From Rickettsiales bacterium (GTDB taxonomy: Bacteria > Pseudomonadota > Alphaproteobacteria > Rickettsiales > UBA998), in NCBI GenBank assembly GCA_019749855.1, contig JAIEPI010000043.1:1-6939 (forward strand): 6,939 nt of DNA, written 5' to 3'. Below, in pieces: positions 1 to 5,394 of this stretch (positions are counted from its first letter, which is position 1; the number at the start of each line of letters is the position of its first letter). Made by a program: the position numbers and the translations under genes. The notes under the pieces are model-generated. The model ran no database searches. It was given only the letters and a program-made list of their open reading frames with translations, and was not told the DNA's origin.

Positions 1-14
1 CGCTCTTCCGATCT
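1..14. other. Residual Illumina adapter (non-biological)
   Basis: The first 14 bases, CGCTCTTCCGATCT, equal the 3' end of the standard Illumina read-1 adapter. The read-2 adapter shares only the last 13 of these bases. The argC reading frame, which runs cleanly up to base 15, loses family similarity exactly here: after Asp-Leu-Ser the adapter would encode Arg-Ser-Glu-Glu, where ArgC proteins normally continue with a Gly/Ala-Asp-Phe-Arg-like stretch. This is untrimmed library sequence at a contig end and should be masked. Confidence 0.95.
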
Positions 15-305
15 GGATAGGTCAATGATGCGCACATGCGGTGGCAAAGCAGCAATCACCGTTTGCGTGGTGCCATGCGGCAGGCAGCAAAACACCAGAT
101 CAATCAATGTGAAATCGATCGCGTCAATCTTCTCGAGATTCATCTGAGGCATGCCCGCCAGATGCGGAAACGTCGCATGCAGTGTTTGTCCGGCCTGCGA
201 CTCCGCCGAGAGGGCACGCACCTGCACATGCGGGTGGTGATGCAGCAAGCGCAGCAGCTCGACGCCGGTATATCCACTGGCTCCTAAAATCGCAACATTC
301 AGCAT
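15..305 (-). CDS. argC: N-acetyl-gamma-glutamyl-phosphate reductase, N-terminal part (truncated at contig end)
   Basis: ArgC catalyses the NADPH-dependent reduction of N-acetylglutamyl phosphate to the semialdehyde, the third step of arginine biosynthesis, in the cytoplasm. The 97 visible codons start MLNVAILGASGYTGVELLRL, the Rossmann-type nucleotide-binding opening of the family. Around residues 71-78 comes VFCCLPHG, the conserved Leu-Pro-His-Gly segment, and the fragment ends VRIIDLS. The catalytic cysteine, normally near residue 150, would lie beyond the window. The ATG at 305 is supported by an AGGAG Shine-Dalgarno sequence 7 nt upstream. The gene starts 28 nt after the phosphodiesterase gene ends, so it is probably co-transcribed with it. 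The truncation is caused by the contig end and adapter, not by a biological break. Confidence 0.93.
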
Positions 306-312
306 GGCATCA

Positions 313-317
313 CTCCT
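313..317 (-). promoter_or_regulatory. Ribosome binding site of argC
   Basis: AGGAG on the minus strand, 7 nt before the ATG at 305. It is one of the few strong Shine-Dalgarno sequences in this window. It fixes the argC start and suggests argC is translated independently of the gene before it. Confidence 0.75.
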
Positions 318-333
318 GTATGGTGCTCACATA

Positions 334-1320
334 CTATTTTGTGAGGCCTGATGCATCTGCTTCCTTCACTTTGGCGGCAAATCCGTGCCATGAAAGTTTG
401 CTTAGTTCACCAGAAAAATTGCTAATCAGATGCATGGCTGGCACGCCGGCTTGACGCGCACAATGGGTGATATGCCGCAATAGATCGAGATTATCGCTTG
501 GCTTTTTTTCTGCCATAAACCATGGATTCACACTGAGACCATGCGCCGCCGCTACTTGCAGGGTGGCGAGCGTCACATCACGCGCCTCGGGGTGCACGCT
601 TGAGAGCTTGCCGCCATATTCGGCCACGCATTGCATTGCTTTTTCGATGTTTGGCACGGTAAAGGACATAGCATGGGCATGATGTGGGGAGGCGGGGTAA
701 AGAGGGGCTAGCGGTTGGTTCGGATCGCCATAAAAGAGCATCCCCAGCGCGACGCCGCTGCGATGCTTCGCCACACGACATAAATCCTCCAATGCGAAGG
801 AGGAAACGACGATATGGCGCGGATCCAGTGGGCCTTTGGTGATTTTATCCACCAGCAAGTCCACCACATCAGCACGCGCGGGATCAGGCTCTGAGGAATC
901 TTTGGCATCCTTAATTTCCAGATTAAGCGTCGGATGCCTCCCTAGTTCTGCATGTCGCTGCGCCATGAGCGATAACACTTCATCTAGGGTAGGCATGATC
1001 CCATCGCGATTGACTCCAACACGCAGATTTTTGAGGGCAGCCAGCGTATGATTACGTACATAGCCGTGTGAAAAATCCGCAGTACCGTCAGGCAAAAACA
1101 CATGCTGTGATAGCTCATGACTATGCGTGATCACCAGATCGTCTGCACAGCGCACCACATCCACCTCCACACCGCTGGCTCCCTGATTGAGCGCCAGTGT
1201 CAGAGCTGCCAAGCTGTTCTCCGCGGGCTGCTGCGCTCGACCATAAGCACGCGCCAGCGGATGGTCGGTCTGACTGCCGCGGTGACCCCAAAATCCTAGC
1301 TGAAACGATGGCTGCTGCAT
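334..1320 (-). CDS. Glycerophosphodiester phosphodiesterase-family protein
   Basis: A 328-residue protein of the GDPD (TIM-barrel phosphodiesterase) family, which hydrolyses glycerophosphodiesters to an alcohol and glycerol-3-phosphate. Visible family motifs are HRG at 13-15 (first catalytic His), PAENS at 32-36, GVEVDV at 50-55 (metal-binding Glu52 and Asp54), a second catalytic His at 66 in THSH, MPTLDEVL at 109-116, and LEIKD at 134-138 (metal-binding Glu135, Lys137). The usual His-Asp after the second histidine is His-Ser here, the loop before it is one residue shorter, and the stretch between HRG and the PEN-like motif is longer than usual. No signal peptide or membrane segment is seen, so it is probably cytoplasmic. 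The ATG at 1320 is the only sensible start: HRG follows at once and TAG at 1359-1357 closes the frame upstream. No Shine-Dalgarno sequence is visible. The natural substrate cannot be read from the sequence. Confidence 0.85.
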   Translation of the reverse strand: MQQPSFQLGFWGHRGSQTDHPLARAYGRAQQPAENSLAALTLALNQGASGVEVDVVRCADDLVITHSHELSQHVFLPDGTADFSHGYVRNHTLAALKNLRVGVNRDGIMPTLDEVLSLMAQRHAELGRHPTLNLEIKDAKDSSEPDPARADVVDLLVDKITKGPLDPRHIVVSSFALEDLCRVAKHRSGVALGMLFYGDPNQPLAPLYPASPHHAHAMSFTVPNIEKAMQCVAEYGGKLSSVHPEARDVTLATLQVAAAHGLSVNPWFMAEKKPSDNLDLLRHITHCARQAGVPAMHLISNFSGELSKLSWHGFAAKVKEADASGLTK

Positions 1321-1351
1321 GGGGCGTTTATAGCACCGATCACGCGATCTG

Positions 1352-1858
1352 TTAACCTAAAGCGCGCAAACCATGGCGTGCGGCTTGCTTTTGCGCCTCA
1401 TTGAGCGTCATGACTCGGTTTTGCTGTGTCATCATCAGCAGGTGATAACACACAGGGGTCAGCGCACCAAACACCTCACCCATCTCATCCACGGAGCGTT
1501 TCGTATCGCGCAATGCTTCAAGATGTGCGGCGACTGGCTCATTGTTAGCGCGATGAATCATGGTTTGCATACACAAGGCAAAGATGTGACAAAACAGAAG
1601 ATTCGCCTGCTGTTTATCAGCCAGCGCGTTAACATCATCATGCTCGTGAGCCAGCACAATCGCCGCTTCGCTCACCGCCCGATACAATGCAGTCTGGCGA
1701 TCAACGACGTCTGTGAGTCATTGCCCATCCGCACCGAGACAATCGTCAAAGCGGTTGCCCAGTTTATTTTTGATCTCAGGAAAACGCAAGAGGACGGGTA
1801 ATGTCACCCGAATGATTTCATTTTTGACCGCAGAAAGATTCCTCGAAGAATCTTCCAT
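1352..1858 (-). pseudogene. Unrecognised protein frame interrupted by an in-frame TGA
   Basis: Read from ATG 1858, the frame gives 46 codons (MEDSSRNLSAVKNEIIRVTL and on to GADGQ), meets TGA at 1720-1718, then stays open in the same frame for another 121 codons to TAA at 1354-1352. After the TGA it begins LTDVVDRQTALYRAVSEAAI and looks like a mostly helical cytoplasmic protein with acidic and basic residues mixed and no membrane segment. The first possible restart codons after the TGA (TTG at 1687, then GTG) have no Shine-Dalgarno sequence. I do not recognise the family. The frame lies 18 nt after rpsI and 31 nt before the phosphodiesterase gene. It may be a recent nonsense mutation in a protein of about 168 residues, a sequencing error (one base from Trp TGG or Arg CGA), or two separate small ORFs. 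No start at 1858 is supported by a ribosome binding site, so the true 5' end is uncertain. Confidence 0.5.
1833..1856 (-). other. Stem-loop just after rpsI
   Basis: In minus-strand RNA, GGAAGATTC pairs with GAATCTTTC (9 pairs, one of them G-U) around a 6-nt loop, TTCGAG. It starts 20 nt after the rpsI stop and overlaps the first codons of the following frame. Only a weak, interrupted T stretch follows, so it is a poor intrinsic terminator. It could be an attenuator or a processing/stabilising hairpin at the 3' end of the rplM-rpsI message. Confidence 0.4.
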
Positions 1859-1876
1859 GGCGAAGCCCGGAAAAAT

Positions 1877-2302
1877 CTAGCGTTTGGAGAACTGGAAGCT
1901 ACGACGTGCTTTACGCTTGCCGTATTTTTTGCGTTCCACCACACGTGAATCACGCGTGAGGAAGCCACCTTGACGGAGCGCCTTGTGAAACTCAGGGCTG
2001 AACATGTCCAAAGCACGGCTGATACCGTGACGTACCGCGCCCGCCTGACCTGAGAGGCCGCCACCAGCCACTGTTGCCATGACGTCGAATGAGCCGGCAC
2101 GATCCAGCGCCATGAAGGGCTGGTTAATAATCATACGCAATACCGGACGCGCAAAGTATTTTGTCACATCACGGCCATTGACGATGATATTACCACGCCC
2201 TGGCTTCAGCCAGACGCGGGCAGTAGCATCTTTACGACGACCTGTACCGTAAGAACGTCCTGATTTATCAGTTTTTGCAGTGCGTGTTGCAACATCAGCC
2301 AT
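1877..2302 (-). CDS. rpsI: 30S ribosomal protein S9
   Basis: A 141-residue S9/uS9 protein of the small ribosomal subunit, whose C-terminal tail reaches the decoding region near P-site tRNA. Recognisable blocks are YGTGRRKDATARVWLKPG (about 19-36), the GGGLSGQAGAVRHGISRAL segment (about 81-99), and the basic tail ending KARRSFQFSKR, with the nearly invariant terminal Ser-Lys-Arg. The first 17 or so residues are a short N-terminal extension of the type seen in alphaproteobacterial S9. The ATG at 2302 lies 5 nt after the rplM stop. An AAAGG sequence overlapping the end of rplM serves as its Shine-Dalgarno sequence, so the two genes are one transcription unit and probably translationally coupled. 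Confidence 0.97.
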   Translation of the reverse strand: MADVATRTAKTDKSGRSYGTGRRKDATARVWLKPGRGNIIVNGRDVTKYFARPVLRMIINQPFMALDRAGSFDVMATVAGGGLSGQAGAVRHGISRALDMFSPEFHKALRQGGFLTRDSRVVERKKYGKRKARRSFQFSKR

Positions 2303-2307
2303 GTGAA

Positions 2308-2769
2308 CTACCTTTTATTCTTGGGATTGGCGGCCGCGAGGTCAAAAACCATCGGCTGCTGGGCGGTGTGTGGATGTTCGGAACCACCATAGACGCGCAG
2401 TTTGCCGAATTGCTGGCGAGCCAGTGGACTTTCTTTGGGGAGCATACGCTCAACCGCTTTTTCAATCACTCGCTCAGGAAAACGGCCAGAGAGAATCTTT
2501 TCTGCCGTGGCTTCCTTAATACCGCCTGGGTGGCCGGTGTGACGGTAATAAACCTTTTGTTCGCGCTTGCGACCCGTCATTTTCACTTTATCCGCATTCA
2601 CGATCACCACATGATCACCGCAATCAATATGCGGGGTAAAAATGGCTTTGTGTTTGCCACGCAAAAGCGTTGCCACGCGGGCTGCTAAACGGCCAAGAAC
2701 TACGCCCTCGGCGTCGATAACATGCCACTGATGGGTGACTTCTGAAGGCTTTGCACTATAGGTTTTCAT
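2308..2769 (-). CDS. rplM: 50S ribosomal protein L13
   Basis: A 153-residue L13/uL13 protein of the large subunit, an early-assembly component that binds 23S rRNA. It begins MKTYSAKPSEVTHQWHVIDA, the usual alphaproteobacterial opening. It continues with GRLAARVATLLRGKHK, the TGRKREQKVYYRHTGHPGG block and RMLPKESPLARQQFGKLRVY, and ends in the basic tail PKNKR. The frame can be extended 16 codons upstream to a TTG at 2817, but that codon lies inside the predicted -10 box, so the ATG at 2769 is the real start. A weak GGA 7 nt upstream is the only Shine-Dalgarno-like element. rpsI follows after 5 nt, the conserved rplM-rpsI pair. Confidence 0.97.
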   Translation of the reverse strand: MKTYSAKPSEVTHQWHVIDAEGVVLGRLAARVATLLRGKHKAIFTPHIDCGDHVVIVNADKVKMTGRKREQKVYYRHTGHPGGIKEATAEKILSGRFPERVIEKAVERMLPKESPLARQQFGKLRVYGGSEHPHTAQQPMVFDLAAANPKNKR

Positions 2770-2792
2770 TGATATATCCAGTATTTGCTTAC

Positions 2793-2805
2793 TTTGTGCC
2801 ACAAA
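2793..2805 (-). promoter_or_regulatory. Dyad in the rplM 5' leader
   Basis: TTTGTG-G-CACAAA is a perfect 6+6 inverted repeat around one central base. It sits in the roughly 40-nt leader between the predicted transcription start and the L13 ATG. In RNA it can form a small hairpin; in DNA it could be an operator. In E. coli the rplM-rpsI operon is known to be autoregulated at the leader by L13. Whether this element plays that role is inference. Confidence 0.35.
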
Positions 2806-2815
2806 AAGGAGCCGC

Positions 2816-2844
2816 AAATTAGGCGATTCACCCCCTCACGTCAA
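2816..2844 (-). promoter_or_regulatory. Sigma70-type promoter of rplM-rpsI
   Basis: The -35 box TTGACG (2844-2839) and -10 box TAATTT (2821-2816) are separated by exactly 17 nt, the optimal spacing. Transcription should begin near 2809, giving a leader of about 40 nt before the L13 ATG. The promoter starts 10 nt after the PAS gene stop, separating the ribosomal unit from the genes before it. It is the best promoter match I found in the window. Confidence 0.7.
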
Positions 2845-2853
2845 TCCTTTATT

Positions 2854-3318
2854 TTAGGCTTCTTCGTCCTCACGGTACATGCGGAAGGCCAAACGGCCTA
2901 AAATCACATCCACCTGACCGCTTTGATGGCTCAGCGGCAGTAATATCTGGCGGAAACGAAAAATCCCACGCCCTGTAATGGGATGCTCACCTTCGGTGAC
3001 CAACGGTGCCGGATGCGCAATGACCTGCTCGAACTGTTCTGCCAGATGCGTCGCCTCTGGTGAAACCACACCTTTAATAAAGTAGGGAATTTGCCCCGCC
3101 TGATAAGCCATCAATACTGAGCGTCCTAAATAAGTGAAGTTGTAATCCTTCTTCATTTTGACGTCACGCGACTGCAACAAGAAACATTCGTCCCACAGCG
3201 GCAGGAGTTGATCCAGCTCAAGATCATCCTCGCAGGGAAACGGCCGTCCCGCGCAAAGTTTTTCCCAGTAATGGAGCAACGCCTCGTTATTGCGGCGTTC
3301 TTTTTCCAGATAAATCAT
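2854..3318 (-). CDS. Small PAS-domain protein (PAS_5-like)
   Basis: A 154-residue soluble protein. The N-terminal HYWEKLCAGRPFP (16-28), followed by an acidic stretch and a Leu-Pro-Leu-Trp region, then YLGRSVLMAYQAGQ around 63-76 and a C-terminal beta-rich part (RFRQILLPLSHQSGQVDVILG), resembles the PAS_5 family. That family consists of stand-alone PAS proteins found mainly in Alphaproteobacteria, with no known enzymatic output. The sequence shows no kinase, GGDEF or DNA-binding domain. The ATG at 3318 has no Shine-Dalgarno sequence and is preceded within 22 nt by a perfect inverted repeat. The gene lies 48 nt after pstB, where phoU often sits, so a role linked to phosphate sensing is possible but unproven. 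The family assignment rests on pattern recognition only. Confidence 0.6.
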   Translation of the reverse strand: MIYLEKERRNNEALLHYWEKLCAGRPFPCEDDLELDQLLPLWDECFLLQSRDVKMKKDYNFTYLGRSVLMAYQAGQIPYFIKGVVSPEATHLAEQFEQVIAHPAPLVTEGEHPITGRGIFRFRQILLPLSHQSGQVDVILGRLAFRMYREDEEA

Positions 3319-3324
3319 GTTGGT

Positions 3325-3340
3325 GTGATAACCCTATCAC
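3325..3340 (-). promoter_or_regulatory. Inverted repeat upstream of the PAS gene
   Basis: GTGATA-GGGT-TATCAC is a perfect 6+6 dyad ending 6 nt before the ATG at 3318. It could be a repressor site or an RNA hairpin over the initiation region; its loop holds the only AGGG-like element nearby. A weak promoter reading also exists: TTGGCA, 18 nt, then TATCAC, which would place the start of transcription at or next to the ATG and give a leaderless message. None of these readings is established. Confidence 0.4.
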
Positions 3341-3366
3341 CCCCCTTTTGCCAAGCACGAAATCGC

Positions 3367-4131
3367 TCAACCGTATCGGCCTTCAATGTAATCCCGTGTC
3401 TGTCCGTCGCGTGGCGCATGAAAAATCTGCTCCGTATCCCCATGCTCCACCAGTCGGCCCAAATGAAAAAAGGCCGTGTGCGACGACACGCGCGCGGCCT
3501 GTTGCATGGAGTGCGTGACGATCACAATGGTATAGCTCTGTTTAAGCTCCTGCATTAATGCTTCAATACGACTCGTCGCAATCGGATCCAGCGCTGAGCA
3601 TGGCTCATCCATGAGTATGACTTCCGGGCTGACCGCAATGGCACGCGCGATACATAAACGCTGCTGCTGACCACCGGATAATCCGGTGCCTGACTGCTGA
3701 AGCCGATCTTTCACCTCATCCCACAAACCGGCGCTTCGCAGGCTTTTCTCAACAATACCGTCCAGTTCAGATTTACTTGAATATAATCCATGCAGCTTCG
3801 GGCCATAGGCGATGTTATCGTAAATGGATTTAGGGAATGGATTGGGCTTTTGAAACACCATGCCTACGCGCGCGCGCAGCTGCACGACATCCAGCCTCGG
3901 GTCATAAATATCATCCTCGCCCAGCCGTATCAGCCCCTCAACGCGGCAATGCTCTATGGTATCATTCATGCGATTCAGGCAGCGAAGAAACGTCGATTTT
4001 CCACAACCAGACGGCCCGATAAGTGCCGTCACCGAGCGCTCAGGCATGGTCAATGAGACGCTGTATAGCGCCTGTTTCTCACCATAAAAAACATTGACTT
4101 TATCAGCGCGTAATTCTGTTGCAGCGTGCAT
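3367..4131 (-). CDS. pstB: Phosphate ABC transporter ATP-binding protein PstB
   Basis: A 254-residue ATPase, the usual PstB length, that drives phosphate import through PstCA on the cytoplasmic face of the membrane. In order: Walker A GPSGCGKST (39-47); Q-loop Gln94 in VFQKPNPFPKSIYDNIAYG, which is highly specific to PstB; ABC signature LSGGQ (151-155); Walker B VILMDE (171-176); switch His207 in VTHSMQQAARVS. The C-terminus DYIEGRYG matches the typical PstB ending. All catalytic residues are present. The ATG lies 6 nt after the pstA stop, with AGGGA as Shine-Dalgarno sequence. It terminates in TGA, which shows that TGA is a normal stop codon in this organism. No phoU follows. Confidence 0.97.
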   Translation of the reverse strand: MHAATELRADKVNVFYGEKQALYSVSLTMPERSVTALIGPSGCGKSTFLRCLNRMNDTIEHCRVEGLIRLGEDDIYDPRLDVVQLRARVGMVFQKPNPFPKSIYDNIAYGPKLHGLYSSKSELDGIVEKSLRSAGLWDEVKDRLQQSGTGLSGGQQQRLCIARAIAVSPEVILMDEPCSALDPIATSRIEALMQELKQSYTIVIVTHSMQQAARVSSHTAFFHLGRLVEHGDTEQIFHAPRDGQTRDYIEGRYG

Positions 4132-4133
4132 AC

Positions 4134-4140
4134 GTCCCTA
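4134..4140 (-). promoter_or_regulatory. Ribosome binding site of pstB, overlapping the pstA stop
   Basis: TAGGGAC on the minus strand contains the pstA stop codon TAG and the AGGGA Shine-Dalgarno sequence for the ATG at 4131. The overlap suggests translational coupling of pstA and pstB. Confidence 0.6.
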
Positions 4141-5394
4141 CCAGCGTCTTTCATATTTGCGCCGTAGCCAGATAGCAAGCGCATTGAGCGTCAACAACAT
4201 CGCCATGAGAACGAGAATCGCCGATGCGGTTTTTTCAGCGAATCCACGCTCAGGGCTTCCCGCCCACAAAAAAATCTGTACCGGCATGGCGGTGGCAGGG
4301 TCAGTGACCCCTCGTGGAATGTCAGCAATAAAGGCAACCATACCAATCATCAATAAGGGGGCCGTTTCACCGATCGCCCGCGCCATGCCCAATATGGTAC
4401 CGGTGAGAATCCCGGGCAATGCCAGTGGCACCACATGATGCGCCACCACCTGCAACGGTGAGGCACCCAGTGCGCGCGCCCCATCACGAATGGAAGGGGG
4501 CACCGCCTGCAATGCCGCGCGGGTGGCGATGATTATCACTGGAAGCACCATTAACGCCAGCGTCATACCCCCCACCAGCGATGAGGAGCGCTGCAAACCA
4601 AAAAACCCCAAAAACAGCGCCAGCCCCAATAGCCCAAAAACAATGGACGGCACCGCCGCGAGGTTATTGATATTGACCTCAATCACATCACGCAGCCGTC
4701 CTTTTTTTGCAAATTCTTCGAGATACACCGCCGCCATGACGCCCACGGGAAAGGCGATGCCCATACAAATCAACAAGGTAAAAAGTGATCCCATGATGCT
4801 ACTGCCCATGCCGGCTTTCTCCGGTGCACGTGAATCACCGCGCGACAAAAAATTCACTCGCAGTTTAGTACGAATTTGTCCGGAATCGGTGAGCTGCGTG
4901 AGCCATTCACGCTGCGCGGCACTCACACCCATCACCTCAGCACTGCTCTCAGAAACATGCACACGGTGCAGGCCATCCGTCACCCCCAGCCACAGTGTCA
5001 CCGGCTCACCACGCGGTGCGTCTGCCAGCTGCTCGGTCGCGTCCCGCTCATAGCCCGGCGCCAGCATCAGTAATAGCTGGCGGCGCTGCGAGCGCTCAGT
5101 GACCTCAGGAAAACGTGATTTCAACGCATCTCGGGCGTAGGCGGCTGAGGCGGCAACAGACAATGGATAGGGCTTACCATCCTCCGTGGTTGCGGTCTCA
5201 TAAGGCAGCGTCAGGGTTAGACCCACCTCAGTGCGCACAAAGCCACGTAACCCGGGCATTACAATGCTCACCATAATCACCACCAGCATGGAGAAAGCGA
5301 TGCCGAGCGCCAGCCGCCCATACCATTGGAAACGCCGCTCCGCCCGATGCCGTCGCGCCAGACGCACAGGATCAAATACAGCCCGCTTACTCAT
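4138..5394 (-). CDS. pstA: Phosphate ABC transporter permease PstA with N-terminal DUF3333-type domain
   Basis: A 418-residue inner-membrane subunit that pairs with PstC to form the phosphate channel. One transmembrane helix (about 28-49) follows a basic cytoplasmic N-terminus. A soluble segment of about 145 residues (50-195) follows, matching the DUF3333-type extension of alphaproteobacterial PstA and probably periplasmic. The permease core starts near 200. It carries the cytoplasmic EAA loop RDGARALGASPLQVVAHHVV (303-322), followed by PLALPGI, and then ARAIGETAPLL (338-348), a PstA hallmark. The protein ends in a basic tail. E. coli PstA is about 296 residues, so the extra length is the N-terminal domain. 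The ATG at 5394 overlaps the last codons of pstC by 8 nt. GGGAGG upstream is only 3 nt from the ATG, closer than usual, so initiation may rely on coupling. Confidence 0.95.
   Translation of the reverse strand: MSKRAVFDPVRLARRHRAERRFQWYGRLALGIAFSMLVVIMVSIVMPGLRGFVRTEVGLTLTLPYETATTEDGKPYPLSVAASAAYARDALKSRFPEVTERSQRRQLLLMLAPGYERDATEQLADAPRGEPVTLWLGVTDGLHRVHVSESSAEVMGVSAAQREWLTQLTDSGQIRTKLRVNFLSRGDSRAPEKAGMGSSIMGSLFTLLICMGIAFPVGVMAAVYLEEFAKKGRLRDVIEVNINNLAAVPSIVFGLLGLALFLGFFGLQRSSSLVGGMTLALMVLPVIIIATRAALQAVPPSIRDGARALGASPLQVVAHHVVPLALPGILTGTILGMARAIGETAPLLMIGMVAFIADIPRGVTDPATAMPVQIFLWAGSPERGFAEKTASAILVLMAMLLTLNALAIWLRRKYERRW

Noticed and set aside
36..454. Two plus-strand open frames opposite argC and the GDPD 3' end
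   Set aside because: They overlap recognisable minus-strand coding sequence and the argC start region; their translations are Arg/His/Gln-rich with no family features.
1321..1351. Two GATC sites and an AT-rich TATAAA before the GDPD gene as a possible promoter
   Set aside because: There is no -35 match at a suitable distance, and the short GATC repeats are within chance expectation.
1718..1720. Selenocysteine or genetic-code change at the in-frame TGA
   Set aside because: No convincing SECIS-like hairpin follows the TGA, the flanking residues match no selenoprotein motif I know, and pstB uses TGA as a true stop at its conserved C-terminus.
1373..1801. A 142-codon plus-strand open frame opposite the interrupted gene
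   Set aside because: All neighbours are on the minus strand, it has no ribosome binding site, its composition (many His, Cys and scattered hydrophobic residues) is not protein-like, and the minus-strand reading looks more natural on both sides of the TGA.
2275..2688. A 137-codon plus-strand open frame opposite rplM
   Set aside because: Antisense shadow of the highly conserved L13 gene, with no start signals.
2770..2817. Upstream TTG start adding 16 residues to L13
   Set aside because: The TTG lies within the predicted -10 box and so upstream of transcription; the family normally starts at MKTYSAKP (ATG at 2769).
4490..5053. A 187-codon plus-strand open frame inside pstA
   Set aside because: It is the antisense shadow of a strongly supported pstA gene; the sequence is low-complexity Ser/Pro/Thr-rich with no family resemblance.
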